A stretch of DNA of 26,252 nucleotides from a virus, in IMG/VR virus record IMGVR_UViG_3300027286_000010, positions 1-26,252 of that record; one strand, written 5' to 3'. The position numbers were made by a program, and so were the translations under genes. Every line of letters begins with the position of its first letter. Within the stretch, counting starts at the first letter, position 1. Shown piece by piece: positions 1 to 5,976 of the stretch. A model generated the notes under the pieces. It was not told the DNA's origin. It saw only the letters and a program-made list of their open reading frames with translations, and searched no databases.

Positions 1-620
1 CTGTGGGGGGTGGTCGGTTATCAAGGATGCCTAGAGTGTAGGGACTCTGGATTATCAAGGTTGCCTACATTGAGCGGTGATCGCACCGTTCGCTCCATGT
101 GAGATTGTTCTTTACCGACTAGCGCCAAAACTACGGGGATGGCGTGTGCGGATACCTACGGGTTGATGCGGTCGCATGGTAAGGGGCTTTTGATGGAAAC
201 CCGTTCATTAAAAATTTATATTGGAATCTCCCATGGTGGCGCATGGGATGGGTGCGAAATAGTCGAGGACACCCTGACGCATTGAATTGATGCGGGCTAG
301 GCTCTATTGTGTGAGCAAGCGGTACGGCGGTACATGAGTTACGGGAATTAGCTTGGGGGCAGAAGTGCCTTAGCGAAAATCGTATGTTGATTGTGACCTA
401 CCCGGAAAGCGTACACAAATAACCTAGACCACCGTGATTCTTACGCAACCCGATATGGCGGTGCAAGACCGTATGTTGGAGAAAGGCCCACTGAAAATGA
501 GCAATACAGTGGCGAGTAACTATCACTCTAAGGGTATGTTGAGGTATCCATACGCACCAAGAACAGAAAGCGTAGCGCCCACATTGTGGGCTTCAGTGTG
601 TAGTCAACCGACTATACATC
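1..620 (+). ncRNA. Candidate large structured noncoding RNA
   Basis: No ORF here has a convincing start or protein character, but local stems occur throughout. Examples: 31-37 with 44-50 (7 bp); 75-79 with 84-88, extended by 72-74 with 93-95; 230-235 with 242-247 (6 bp); 278-283 with 289-294; 358-361 with 366-369 (GAAG loop, inside an outer stem 351-353/372-374); 430-434 with 459-463; 488-493 with 507-512; 534-538 with 549-553; 577-582 with 586-591; and 597-605 with 610-618 (9 bp, AACC loop). Giant phage RNAs such as GOLLD and ROOL have this size, location and ornate hairpin-rich look, but I cannot assign a family from memory. The 5' end may lie outside the window. Strand is inferred from the downstream plus-strand gene. 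Confidence 0.5.
514..533 (+). other. Hairpin resembling 23S rRNA helix 69 plus CUAAGG
   Basis: The stretch GAGTAACTATCACTCTAAGG folds as a GAG/CTC stem with a 9-nt loop UAACUAUCA, followed by CUAAGG. From memory, the E. coli 23S helix 69 loop is UAACUAUAA and is also followed, after its closing stem, by CUAAGG. The loop differs at one position. A second hairpin follows at 534-553. Whether this is mimicry, distant relationship or chance cannot be decided by eye. Confidence 0.4.
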
Positions 621-647
621 CAAGCCTATTCAACTCAAGGAAATATC

Positions 648-1142
648 ATGCAAGTCGCACAATTCACTCCCGCAATGGTCAACGTGTTCGGCAAAACCAA
701 GACTGAACGTCAACTGTCTGTAGTCCAAGACGCCTCACCCTACACCAAGATGGCGCTCGCCAATGCCAAGGGCAAAATGGGTCAAGCCGCCCGCAATGGT
801 ATCGCCAACGGTGGTGTTCAAGCAATTGCCAAGCAAGCCGCTTTCCCATCATGCAACTACAAACCCGCTGGCGAGTACTTTGCCGCCCAATTGGGTGAGC
901 CAATTGTTATCTCCAATCGTGCTGGCTTCGAGTCTTTGCCTGACCAATTCGAGGCTCGCATCATGAAGGCCAAGCTGTCCAAGAATGGCGGCTATGTCAC
1001 CGACAAAAAGACTGGCGCACTCAAAGCAGGTGCAACACTGGCCAAGTTGATGGAACTCAAGGCAGTCGCCACTGAGATGGTCGCATCTGCCAAGGAATTC
1101 ACGGCTGATGCCAAGGCACAGCAAGCCGCAATCGCCGCTTAA
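648..1142 (+). CDS. Hypothetical protein, Ala/Lys-rich (164 aa)
   Basis: The start ATG is preceded by AAGGAAATATC, a good ribosome binding site. The protein is basic and alanine-rich. The C-terminal third (about residues 110-164) is rich in Ala, Lys and Glu and probably helical; the N-terminal half contains a Lys/Gly/Ala segment (KMALANAKGKMGQAARNGIA). I see no catalytic motif, signal peptide or membrane segment and do not recognise the family. It is isolated, between the structured noncoding region upstream and the repeat-rich gap downstream, and its stop codon nearly touches the first copy of the 14-bp palindrome. A role in binding nucleic acid at one of these elements is possible but is only inference from position and charge. 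Confidence 0.85.
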   Translation: MQVAQFTPAMVNVFGKTKTERQLSVVQDASPYTKMALANAKGKMGQAARNGIANGGVQAIAKQAAFPSCNYKPAGEYFAAQLGEPIVISNRAGFESLPDQFEARIMKAKLSKNGGYVTDKKTGALKAGATLAKLMELKAVATEMVASAKEFTADAKAQQAAIAA

Positions 1143-1191
1143 TGTGTGTATACACACGTCATCCCATGCAAGGTGTGTATACACACCTTGC

Positions 1192-1406
1192 AATTATCCA
1201 ACTATCCAAGGCAGCTTTTGGCTTGGATAATTAGGTTTCTCTTTAAAATCAATGGGTTAGACGTGCAATTAGACAATTAGACAATTATCCAAGATTTTAG
1301 GATGCACATGACGATGCGTGTGTCTGTTCGTGCATGAAGCGCCAAGCGCCACACAATCATGACGACCCCTAAAATTCCTGACCCCCTTTTTCCACCTTGG
1401 ATAATT
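1192..1406. repeat. TTGGATAATT repeats, both orientations
   Basis: The decamer TTGGATAATT occurs at 1223-1232 and 1397-1406, and its complement AATTATCCAA at 1192-1201 and 1283-1292. Partial copies lie at 1203-1210 and 1516-1523. The pair around 1203-1229 forms a perfect 8-bp inverted repeat. Confidence 0.85.
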
Positions 1407-1505
1407 CGACTAGGGTAAACCCTTAGTACACCCCGCAAGCCCAGTGTTTATGCGGGTTTCAAGCCATCGCCTAATTAGACAAGCCCCATAAATTTTGTCT
1501 AATTA
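1267..1505. repeat. AATTAGAC repeats, tandem and inverted
   Basis: AATTAGAC occurs in tandem at 1267-1274 and 1275-1282, directly followed by AATTATCC, so an 8-bp unit is repeated about three times in phase. Another copy lies at 1473-1480 and an inverted copy at 1497-1504. The last two are part of a perfect 11-bp inverted repeat (1472-1482/1495-1505). Confidence 0.8.
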
Positions 1506-1598
1506 CCCCCTCAATCTTGGATAGGTGTGTATACACACCTCATGGCCTAGCGCATCCAACACACCAAACGTGTGTATACACACATCATGGAGACCACT

Positions 1599-1769
1599 AT
1601 GTCCCGACACTATTTCATCATCGAGTCCACTGAACGTGTGTATACACACGTAGACGAGCCAACAGATGAGCCGTTCATTTTCGAGGCAACCATGGACACC
1701 AATCCCTTAGACATGGACGACCCCGAGTTCGCATACCGAGAATACTTGGCCGAGCGCTTTGCACGATAA
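1599..1769 (+). CDS. Small acidic hypothetical protein (56 aa)
   Basis: The chosen ATG has GGAG six bases upstream. An upstream in-frame GTG at 1572 lies inside a palindrome copy and is unlikely. The protein is acidic, with many Asp and Glu residues and an aromatic C-terminus (FAYREYLAERFAR). A palindrome copy at 1636-1649 lies inside the gene and encodes VYTH, so the repeat was accommodated within coding sequence. No family is recognised. Confidence 0.65.
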   Translation: MSRHYFIIESTERVYTHVDEPTDEPFIFEATMDTNPLDMDDPEFAYREYLAERFAR

Positions 1770-1799
1770 CGTGTGTATACACACATACAAGGACACATC

Positions 1800-1883
1800 A
1801 TGGACGTCATCGACCTGCTCATCATCCTGTACGTAGCGGCTGGCATCGCTGGCTGGGTGTACGTAGCAACCTCAAGGAAATAA
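1800..1883 (+). CDS. Single-pass membrane micropeptide (27 aa)
   Basis: The ORF begins at ATG 1800, preceded by ACAAGGACACATC. Almost the whole peptide is hydrophobic (LLIILYVAAGIAGWVYVA), ending in a short basic tail (TSRK), consistent with one transmembrane helix with the basic end in the cytoplasm. A palindrome copy lies 16 bases upstream of the start. The next gene starts two bases after the stop. Function is unknown. Confidence 0.55.
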   Translation: MDVIDLLIILYVAAGIAGWVYVATSRK

Positions 1884-1885
1884 AC

Positions 1886-2077
1886 ATGGCACCACTCACC
1901 ATTCGCATCGAACTGCGCGACCAATACGGCAAGCAAGTTGCACATCCAGTGTGCGACACGGCCAAGACCTTTGCAGACATTGCTGGCACTAAGGTGCTGA
2001 CAGACATGACCCTCCTACGCATCGCAGGACTTGGGTACACGATCATTACCACCCAACGAGAATGGAGAAAGCCATGA
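1886..2077 (+). CDS. Hypothetical protein (63 aa)
   Basis: The start ATG is preceded by AAGGAAATAAAC. The protein has alternating hydrophobic residues near the N-terminus (LTIRIELRDQYG) and mixed secondary structure after that, with no membrane segment and no recognised motif. Its stop overlaps a possible 25-residue ORF at 2074. It belongs to the run of very small early genes after the repeat region. Confidence 0.7.
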   Translation: MAPLTIRIELRDQYGKQVAHPVCDTAKTFADIAGTKVLTDMTLLRIAGLGYTIITTQREWRKP

Positions 2078-2151
2078 ACCTACTGACCAAGATATTTGCA
2101 CGACCACTACGCCCATGCCCAAGAGCAACTACATCCTCATCACCGACATGA
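2074..2151 (+). CDS. Possible very short peptide (25 aa)
   Basis: An ATG at 2074 overlaps the previous stop codon (ATGA) and follows AATGGAGAAAGCC, a usable ribosome binding site. The product would be basic and rich in Arg, Pro and Ser. Support is only the start context and the overlap style of neighbouring genes. Confidence 0.3.
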   Translation: MNLLTKIFARPLRPCPRATTSSSPT

Positions 2152-2194
2152 CCCTGCTCAAGGGTCTCAACTCATCACACAAAGGAGGACTCCG

Positions 2195-2320
2195 ATGACC
2201 AAACACACATCCCATGGCTCAGTGCCATCCGTATGGCAGGACGACGGCTTCGGCACACTGCACCGCATCAACTTTCAGCAACTCATTGCCCGAATCGAAT
2301 CGGGATGGAGGGAACTATGA
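2195..2320 (+). CDS. Hypothetical small protein (41 aa)
   Basis: The ATG is preceded by a strong AAAGGAGG at good spacing, which fixes this start over longer in-frame extensions. The peptide ends in a helix-like segment (FQQLIARIESGWREL). Its stop overlaps the next start as ATGA, suggesting translational coupling. No family is recognised. Confidence 0.6.
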   Translation: MTKHTSHGSVPSVWQDDGFGTLHRINFQQLIARIESGWREL

Positions 2321-2406
2321 TTACCCATCGAGCCGCACGAATCGCCGTGCTGGTATTCCTCATCGGTGTCCTGCTCATGGACTTACTGGTATGGAGGCCC
2401 GGATGA
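2317..2406 (+). CDS. Single-pass membrane peptide (29 aa)
   Basis: The start ATG overlaps the previous stop (ATGA) and follows GGAGGGAACT. After a short basic N-terminus (MITHRAARIA) there is a hydrophobic stretch (VLVFLIGVLLMDLLVW) fitting one transmembrane helix. The stop overlaps the next start at 2403. This is the second membrane micropeptide in this cluster. Confidence 0.55.
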   Translation: MITHRAARIAVLVFLIGVLLMDLLVWRPG

Positions 2407-2642
2407 GATGGGATGACTCATTCACAGGTGGCCACGAATGCTACAAGTGGTATGACCTGCTTGCTGGCGAGGGCACAGACACAGACGAACTGCTGGGTTA
2501 CGTCAGAGAGAACTTGGTAGACCGCACGTTCATCGCACAAATCAATGACCGAATGCAACCGACTGCAAAGTTCAGCAACCTAGAGGACGCCAAGAATCAT
2601 GTCATTGCCTACTACGTAGTGCAGAAACTGGAGGGCGCATGA
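2403..2642 (+). CDS. Hypothetical protein (79 aa), small repeated domain family
   Basis: ATG 2403 has GGAGG five bases upstream and overlaps the previous stop; ATG 2391 is a less likely start. The C-terminal half (FIAQINDR, then KFSNLEDAKNHVIAYYV) has the same outline as C-terminal parts of the genes at 2639, 4025 and perhaps 7194: an aromatic residue and a short beta-strand, a variable loop, then a helix with an Ala/Val pattern. I suspect one small alpha/beta domain family of unknown function. Confidence 0.7.
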   Translation: MRWDDSFTGGHECYKWYDLLAGEGTDTDELLGYVRENLVDRTFIAQINDRMQPTAKFSNLEDAKNHVIAYYVVQKLEGA

Positions 2643-2911
2643 GATTCATATGGGAAAACGGCGAGGTATACCTGCGATGCACCATCACACCCAAGGTACG
2701 CATCAAGACACGAGAGTGGGGAGGTACGCCCAACCCATACTGGGTCGATGCCGTTGGGTATATCAAGGTCCATGCAGACTCGTATGAGGCCAACATCTAC
2801 GGCACTGTGTCACCCGTGGCACCTAAGCTATTCGCTCACTTGGAGCAAGCCAAGGCATACGTAGAGGAGCAATCCCTCATTGGCCTTGCAGTAAACAAAC
2901 TGACCATGTAA
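2639..2911 (+). CDS. Hypothetical protein (90 aa), small repeated domain family
   Basis: The start overlaps the previous stop (ATGA) after CTGGAGGGCGC. The N-terminal half is strand-rich and aromatic (FIWENGEVYLRCTI). The segment YEANIYGTV, followed by LFAHLEQAKAYVEE, matches the layout seen in the genes at 2403 and 4025. It could be a phage accessory domain that copies itself around the early region. No catalytic motif is visible. Confidence 0.7.
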   Translation: MRFIWENGEVYLRCTITPKVRIKTREWGGTPNPYWVDAVGYIKVHADSYEANIYGTVSPVAPKLFAHLEQAKAYVEEQSLIGLAVNKLTM

Positions 2912-2958
2912 GCACCACGACAGCTTACAGCCACACAATCACGTACACATTCAGGCTA

Positions 2959-2986
2959 CCCTGACGTTCATGCGTCACGCTCAGGG
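2959..2986 (+). promoter_or_regulatory. Leader inverted repeats before the ATPase gene
   Basis: The 118-bp gap 2912-3029 holds CCCTGA (2959-2964) paired with TCAGGG (2981-2986) and, mutually exclusive with part of it, TGACG (2962-2966) paired with CGTCA (2973-2977). No T-run follows, so it is not an intrinsic terminator. I see no good promoter in the gap. The leader could be structured in the mRNA. Confidence 0.35.
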
Positions 2987-3029
2987 GCAGGCATCCAGAC
3001 GCACACATCCTCAACACATAGGAATCATC

Positions 3030-4028
3030 ATGCGATACAGCAACATCAAAACATCCGTGCTCTCTCAGTTCAGCGTAGACGGTGGCAACGCCGTTGTCCC
3101 CTTCATCCTCGGTGCGCCGGGCGGTGGCAAGTCAGCCTGTGCTCGTGACGTCGTCAACTCGTTAGGCATCGAGAACGTGGTCGAGTTCACTGCGTCCCTG
3201 CGTGACCCTGTTGACGTGCTCGGTGTGCCTGACAACACTGGCGAGTACACACGCTGGGTTCCACCCCAAGAGTTCTACCAACTGCGCCAAGGTGTCGGTC
3301 GGTCAGCACTCATTCTAGAGGAACTGTCGGACGCACCTGTCCCCATGCAGAACGCACTGTGCGGTGTTATCTACGACCGTCGTGCTGGCAACCTCAAGCT
3401 GTCTGACGAGTTGTTCATCATCGCAACGGGGAACAGGACAGAGGATAAATCCGGTGCCAACCGCATCACATCCAAGCTGGCCAATCGTACACGACGCTTC
3501 GACTTCCAAGAGAACATCGACGACTGGACTGAGTGGGCGCTCGACAATGACATTGACCCTGTGTTGATTCAGTTCCTGCGCTTCCGTCCCGGTCTGCTGT
3601 CTGACTTCGATGCCAATCGCTTCGCCAACCCTACGCCTCGTGCATGGGAGCGTGTCAACCTCATCCCTGACAGCCTTGACTCTGGCCTGTTCTTCGACAA
3701 CTGCGCTGGTGAGGTAGGCGAGGGCGCTGCTGCTGAGTTCACTGGCTTCCGTCGCATCTACATGTCGCTGCCTGACGTCGACTCCATCCTGCTCGACCCT
3801 GCTGGCGCTGACGTGCCGCAAGACCCTGCGACTCTGTACGCACTGACCGGTGCTCTGGCTCGTAAGTCCACCAAGGACAACTTCGACCGTGTATCCAAGT
3901 ACCTGTCACGTATGTCCCCTGAGTTCAACGTCATGGCGACCAAGGACGCGATCAAGCTGCAGCCTAGCATCAGGCACAGCCGTGCCTTCGTCGAGTGGGC
4001 CAGCAAGAACGCAGAAGTCCTGATGTGA
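3030..4028 (+). CDS. MoxR/CobS-like AAA+ ATPase (332 aa)
   Basis: This is a AAA+ ATPase of the MoxR/CobS-like type. Walker A is GAPGGGKS (residues 28-35), Walker B is LILEEL (94-99) with two acidic residues, sensor 1 is ATGN (Asn135), and an arginine-rich segment ANRTRRF follows at 151-157. MoxR proteins use ATP to remodel partner complexes together with VWA-domain proteins; the gene at 5977 encodes such a partner. I chose ATG 3030, with AGGA seven bases before it, over ATG 2970, whose extra 20 residues are low-complexity and lie over the leader inverted repeat. The substrate is unknown. Metal-chelatase-like activity is possible by analogy with CobS but nothing here shows cobalamin synthesis. 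Confidence 0.9.
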   Translation: MRYSNIKTSVLSQFSVDGGNAVVPFILGAPGGGKSACARDVVNSLGIENVVEFTASLRDPVDVLGVPDNTGEYTRWVPPQEFYQLRQGVGRSALILEELSDAPVPMQNALCGVIYDRRAGNLKLSDELFIIATGNRTEDKSGANRITSKLANRTRRFDFQENIDDWTEWALDNDIDPVLIQFLRFRPGLLSDFDANRFANPTPRAWERVNLIPDSLDSGLFFDNCAGEVGEGAAAEFTGFRRIYMSLPDVDSILLDPAGADVPQDPATLYALTGALARKSTKDNFDRVSKYLSRMSPEFNVMATKDAIKLQPSIRHSRAFVEWASKNAEVLM

Positions 4029-4330
4029 ACTACAGCCGCGTGTACACCAACTACCGCTGGGAGCCGGTCAATGTCCGCAAGGGCGACCGGTACCACTACA
4101 AGCGCGACGTGATGTGGCCAGACACGCCATGGCGAACGGTTGAACCACAAGTCATCGCCACTGTCATCTACGACGACAAACACACGTCGCCGCACTGGGG
4201 CAAGTGGCGTGCCAACATCCATCCGCTTAGCCCTGCGCTCAACGACCTGCGCCTGTCTGACATACCCAAGTTCAGCAGCAAGGACGACGCGATGGCTTGG
4301 GTCACAGCAATGGTGAGGCTAAGCGTATAA
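4025..4330 (+). CDS. Hypothetical protein (about 101 aa), small repeated domain family
   Basis: GTG 4025 overlaps the ATPase stop codon and is the best start by position. An in-frame GTG at 3995 is longer and neither has a strong ribosome binding site. The protein is rich in Trp and Tyr. Its C-terminal half (WRANIHPLSP, then KFSSKDDAMAWVTAMV) resembles the genes at 2403 and 2639. It lies inside the ATPase-VWA module but its role there is unknown. Confidence 0.65.
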   Translation: MNYSRVYTNYRWEPVNVRKGDRYHYKRDVMWPDTPWRTVEPQVIATVIYDDKHTSPHWGKWRANIHPLSPALNDLRLSDIPKFSSKDDAMAWVTAMVRLSV

Positions 4331-4364
4331 AGATCACCAAACACATTTAACACAAGGAGTAAAC

Positions 4365-5237
4365 ATGACACACACCAAACTATCTGACAAGGCAGTCCTC
4401 GTCAAGCTGACACTTCGACGTGCAGCACTCACCAAGCGCGACCATGGACTTACAGCAACCTTACAACAGCAGGAGAATGACACCAGCCTCACTGTGCTGA
4501 CCAAGTTGTTCAAGAACAAGGACTCAGCCATCAACCAAATCATGGCCAAGTACGGCGAGGTATACGCCTACCACAAGAAGCACACGCTGCCTTACGTTGA
4601 CGCTGGCCCACGCATCCTGCCGAACGACATGTACATGGAGTACACACAGGAGATGAAGCACCGCATCGCTCAGGTGGACAACCTGCTCGACACTTACATG
4701 CCAATGTATGACCAGCTAGTGACTGATGACGTCATGTACCGCAACTCTGGCCATGCAGCAGGACGGGCCAACGCTTCCGAGTACCCCAGTGCAGAGCAGT
4801 TCAGGACTTCCATGTCAGCCGAGCTCAGGTTCCAGCCCATGGCAGATGCGACACACTTCCTGTTCGACCTGTCGGATGATGACTTGGCAGCGTTCAAACG
4901 TGCCGAGGAAGAAGCCTCAGCCGCTGTCAACGTGGACACCATACAGCGCATGCTCAAGCCCATCGCATCGCTTGTGACCAAGCTCGCCGAGTATCAAGGT
5001 GCCAAGGGTGAGCGCTTCCACAACAGCCTCATCGACAACGTCATCGACGGATGCAAGCTGGCACGCAAGCTGGCGATCAACCCCACGCAAGAGTTGCTTG
5101 ACGAAATCACTTCACTGGAGGAATCAGCACAGGGTTACTTGGCAGACGTCGAGATGATTAAGGGTTCACCTAACAAGCGTAGTGAAGCCAAGCGCAAGCT
5201 GGAGGAAGTAGCTGCACGCATGGGAGCGTTCGCATGA
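4365..5237 (+). CDS. Helical protein, possibly DUF3150-like (290 aa)
   Basis: A clear AAGGAG precedes the start. The protein is almost entirely helix-forming and charged. It has no enzyme motif or membrane segment, and has likely coiled-coil stretches near the N-terminus (KLTLRRAALTKRDHG) and at the C-terminus (RSEAKRKLEEVAARMG). A helical protein of about 300 residues next to a CobS/MoxR-like ATPase and a VWA protein matches the arrangement I know from SXT/R391-type elements, where the middle gene is DUF3150. I infer that relationship mainly from context and overall character. It may be an adaptor or structural partner of the ATPase-VWA complex. Its stop overlaps the next start as ATGA. Confidence 0.7.
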   Translation: MTHTKLSDKAVLVKLTLRRAALTKRDHGLTATLQQQENDTSLTVLTKLFKNKDSAINQIMAKYGEVYAYHKKHTLPYVDAGPRILPNDMYMEYTQEMKHRIAQVDNLLDTYMPMYDQLVTDDVMYRNSGHAAGRANASEYPSAEQFRTSMSAELRFQPMADATHFLFDLSDDDLAAFKRAEEEASAAVNVDTIQRMLKPIASLVTKLAEYQGAKGERFHNSLIDNVIDGCKLARKLAINPTQELLDEITSLEESAQGYLADVEMIKGSPNKRSEAKRKLEEVAARMGAFA

Positions 5238-5431
5238 CCTTCACTGAACTCGAGTACGTGCTGATGCTCGCAGTGGCTGTACTGCTGTGGCGTAGCGCAG
5301 TCATGAGGACATGGGCGCAGAGCGAGGAGTATCGCGCTAACAAGTACGCCCGTTGGATGGAGGATGTGTACAAAAAGAAAGGGAAGATTGTGCAACGAGA
5401 TGATGGATATTACTTCGAGGAGATCAAATGA
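5234..5431 (+). CDS. Small membrane-anchored protein (65 aa)
   Basis: The start overlaps the upstream stop (ATGA). Residues about 6-20 (LEYVLMLAVAVLLWR) form one probable transmembrane helix, followed by a charged, Lys/Tyr-rich cytoplasmic-type tail. It lies between the large helical protein and the VWA-like protein, so it could anchor that module to the membrane, but this is inferred from position only. Confidence 0.65.
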   Translation: MTFTELEYVLMLAVAVLLWRSAVMRTWAQSEEYRANKYARWMEDVYKKKGKIVQRDDGYYFEEIK

Positions 5432-5967
5432 GAAAGCCAATTGGAAATAACGAACGTGGGCGTATCACTGGTATGCCCGGTACAAAGACAACTGTGACGC
5501 TGTACCCACAGACACTAGGTGTAAGGATGCGTAACAGCATCATTCGCATGATTGAGAACCGCACCATCGAAGGCGGCTGGGCTTCCAAGTCACGCCAGAT
5601 AGCACAGTCTCTGTCCGAGACGCATGGGCTTCAGATAGGTATCAACAACTGGAATGGTATTCGTATCATAGGTATGTCATCCGAGGTAGCACCCCGTGTG
5701 CGCGAAGCTGTTGTAGCGGACTGGACTGCATGGCTATTGGAGCAACCGACTTACCGCAATGGATACTACAGGAGTCTGCACGACGGTGCGTTGGAGTACA
5801 TAGACAACCTTGACCAGAACTTCTACGTAACCATGCACGACAAAGTCTCAATCCGTAAGGTTATAGAAATCTTGGCGGAGCAAACTCCGCAGAAGTTGAA
5901 AGACAAATCGAAGCAAGTAGCCGACATGCTCAGAGGCACTGAGCCAATACACATCATCACTTTCTAA
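5428..5967 (+). CDS. Hypothetical protein (179 aa)
   Basis: The start overlaps the previous stop (ATGA) and follows GAGGAGATCAA. The protein is soluble with mixed helices and strands. Basic residues cluster in the first 65 positions (GTKTTVTLYPQTLGVRMRN; WASKSRQIAQSL). The middle is Trp/Tyr-rich, and the C-terminus has a helical Lys-rich part (KLKDKSKQVADML). No family is recognised. It directly precedes the VWA-like gene by nine bases and is probably co-translated with it. Confidence 0.75.
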   Translation: MRKPIGNNERGRITGMPGTKTTVTLYPQTLGVRMRNSIIRMIENRTIEGGWASKSRQIAQSLSETHGLQIGINNWNGIRIIGMSSEVAPRVREAVVADWTAWLLEQPTYRNGYYRSLHDGALEYIDNLDQNFYVTMHDKVSIRKVIEILAEQTPQKLKDKSKQVADMLRGTEPIHIITF

Positions 5968-5976
5968 GGAGTAATC

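Larger units (their letters stand above)
1143..1598. other. Repeat-rich intergenic region; candidate origin or control region
   Basis: No plausible gene occupies this gap. It carries palindromes at 1144-1157, 1168-1191 (a perfect 24-bp palindrome), 1523-1540 and 1570-1583, plus TTGGATAATT and AATTAGAC repeats. There is a perfect 8-bp inverted repeat at 1203-1210/1222-1229 and a perfect 11-bp inverted repeat at 1472-1482/1495-1505. A 6-bp stem occurs at 1410-1415/1421-1426. A weak -10-like TAAAAT lies at 1244-1249. The parts carrying the TTGGATAATT and AATTAGAC repeats are AT-rich compared with the flanking genes. Clustered repeats of several families in one noncoding gap are typical of replication origins, partition sites or multi-operator promoters; which applies is not shown. 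Confidence 0.6.
1144..1784. repeat. Six copies of 14-bp palindrome GTGTGTATACACAC
   Basis: Perfect copies lie at 1144-1157, 1173-1186, 1525-1538, 1570-1583, 1636-1649 and 1771-1784. Several extend symmetrically, to 24 bp at 1168-1191 and to 18 bp at 1523-1540 and 1634-1651. The copies at 1570 and 1771 sit just upstream of start codons at 1599 and 1800, and the copy at 1636 is inside a coding sequence. I found no other copy in the window. Twofold symmetry and clustering suggest sites for a dimeric DNA-binding protein. Confidence 0.9.

Noticed and set aside
577-618. Hairpins as an intrinsic terminator
   Set aside because: Stems are strong but neither is followed by a T-run, and a gene starts 30 bases later.
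434-706. Possible 90-residue plus-strand gene in the first 700 bases
   Set aside because: No ribosome binding site, protein-unlike composition, overlap with the well-supported gene at 648 and with several strong RNA stems.
1144-1784. CRISPR array
   Set aside because: Copies are 14-bp perfect palindromes with irregular spacing (29 to 352 bp), partly inside genes, and have no equal-length spacers.
1610-1945. Minus-strand reading frame across the palindrome cluster
   Set aside because: It opposes four small plus-strand genes with good starts, and its repeated VYTR segments simply come from the palindromes.
2970-3029. Longer start for the AAA+ ATPase
   Set aside because: The extra residues are low-complexity and cover a leader inverted repeat; ATG 3030 has a better ribosome binding site.
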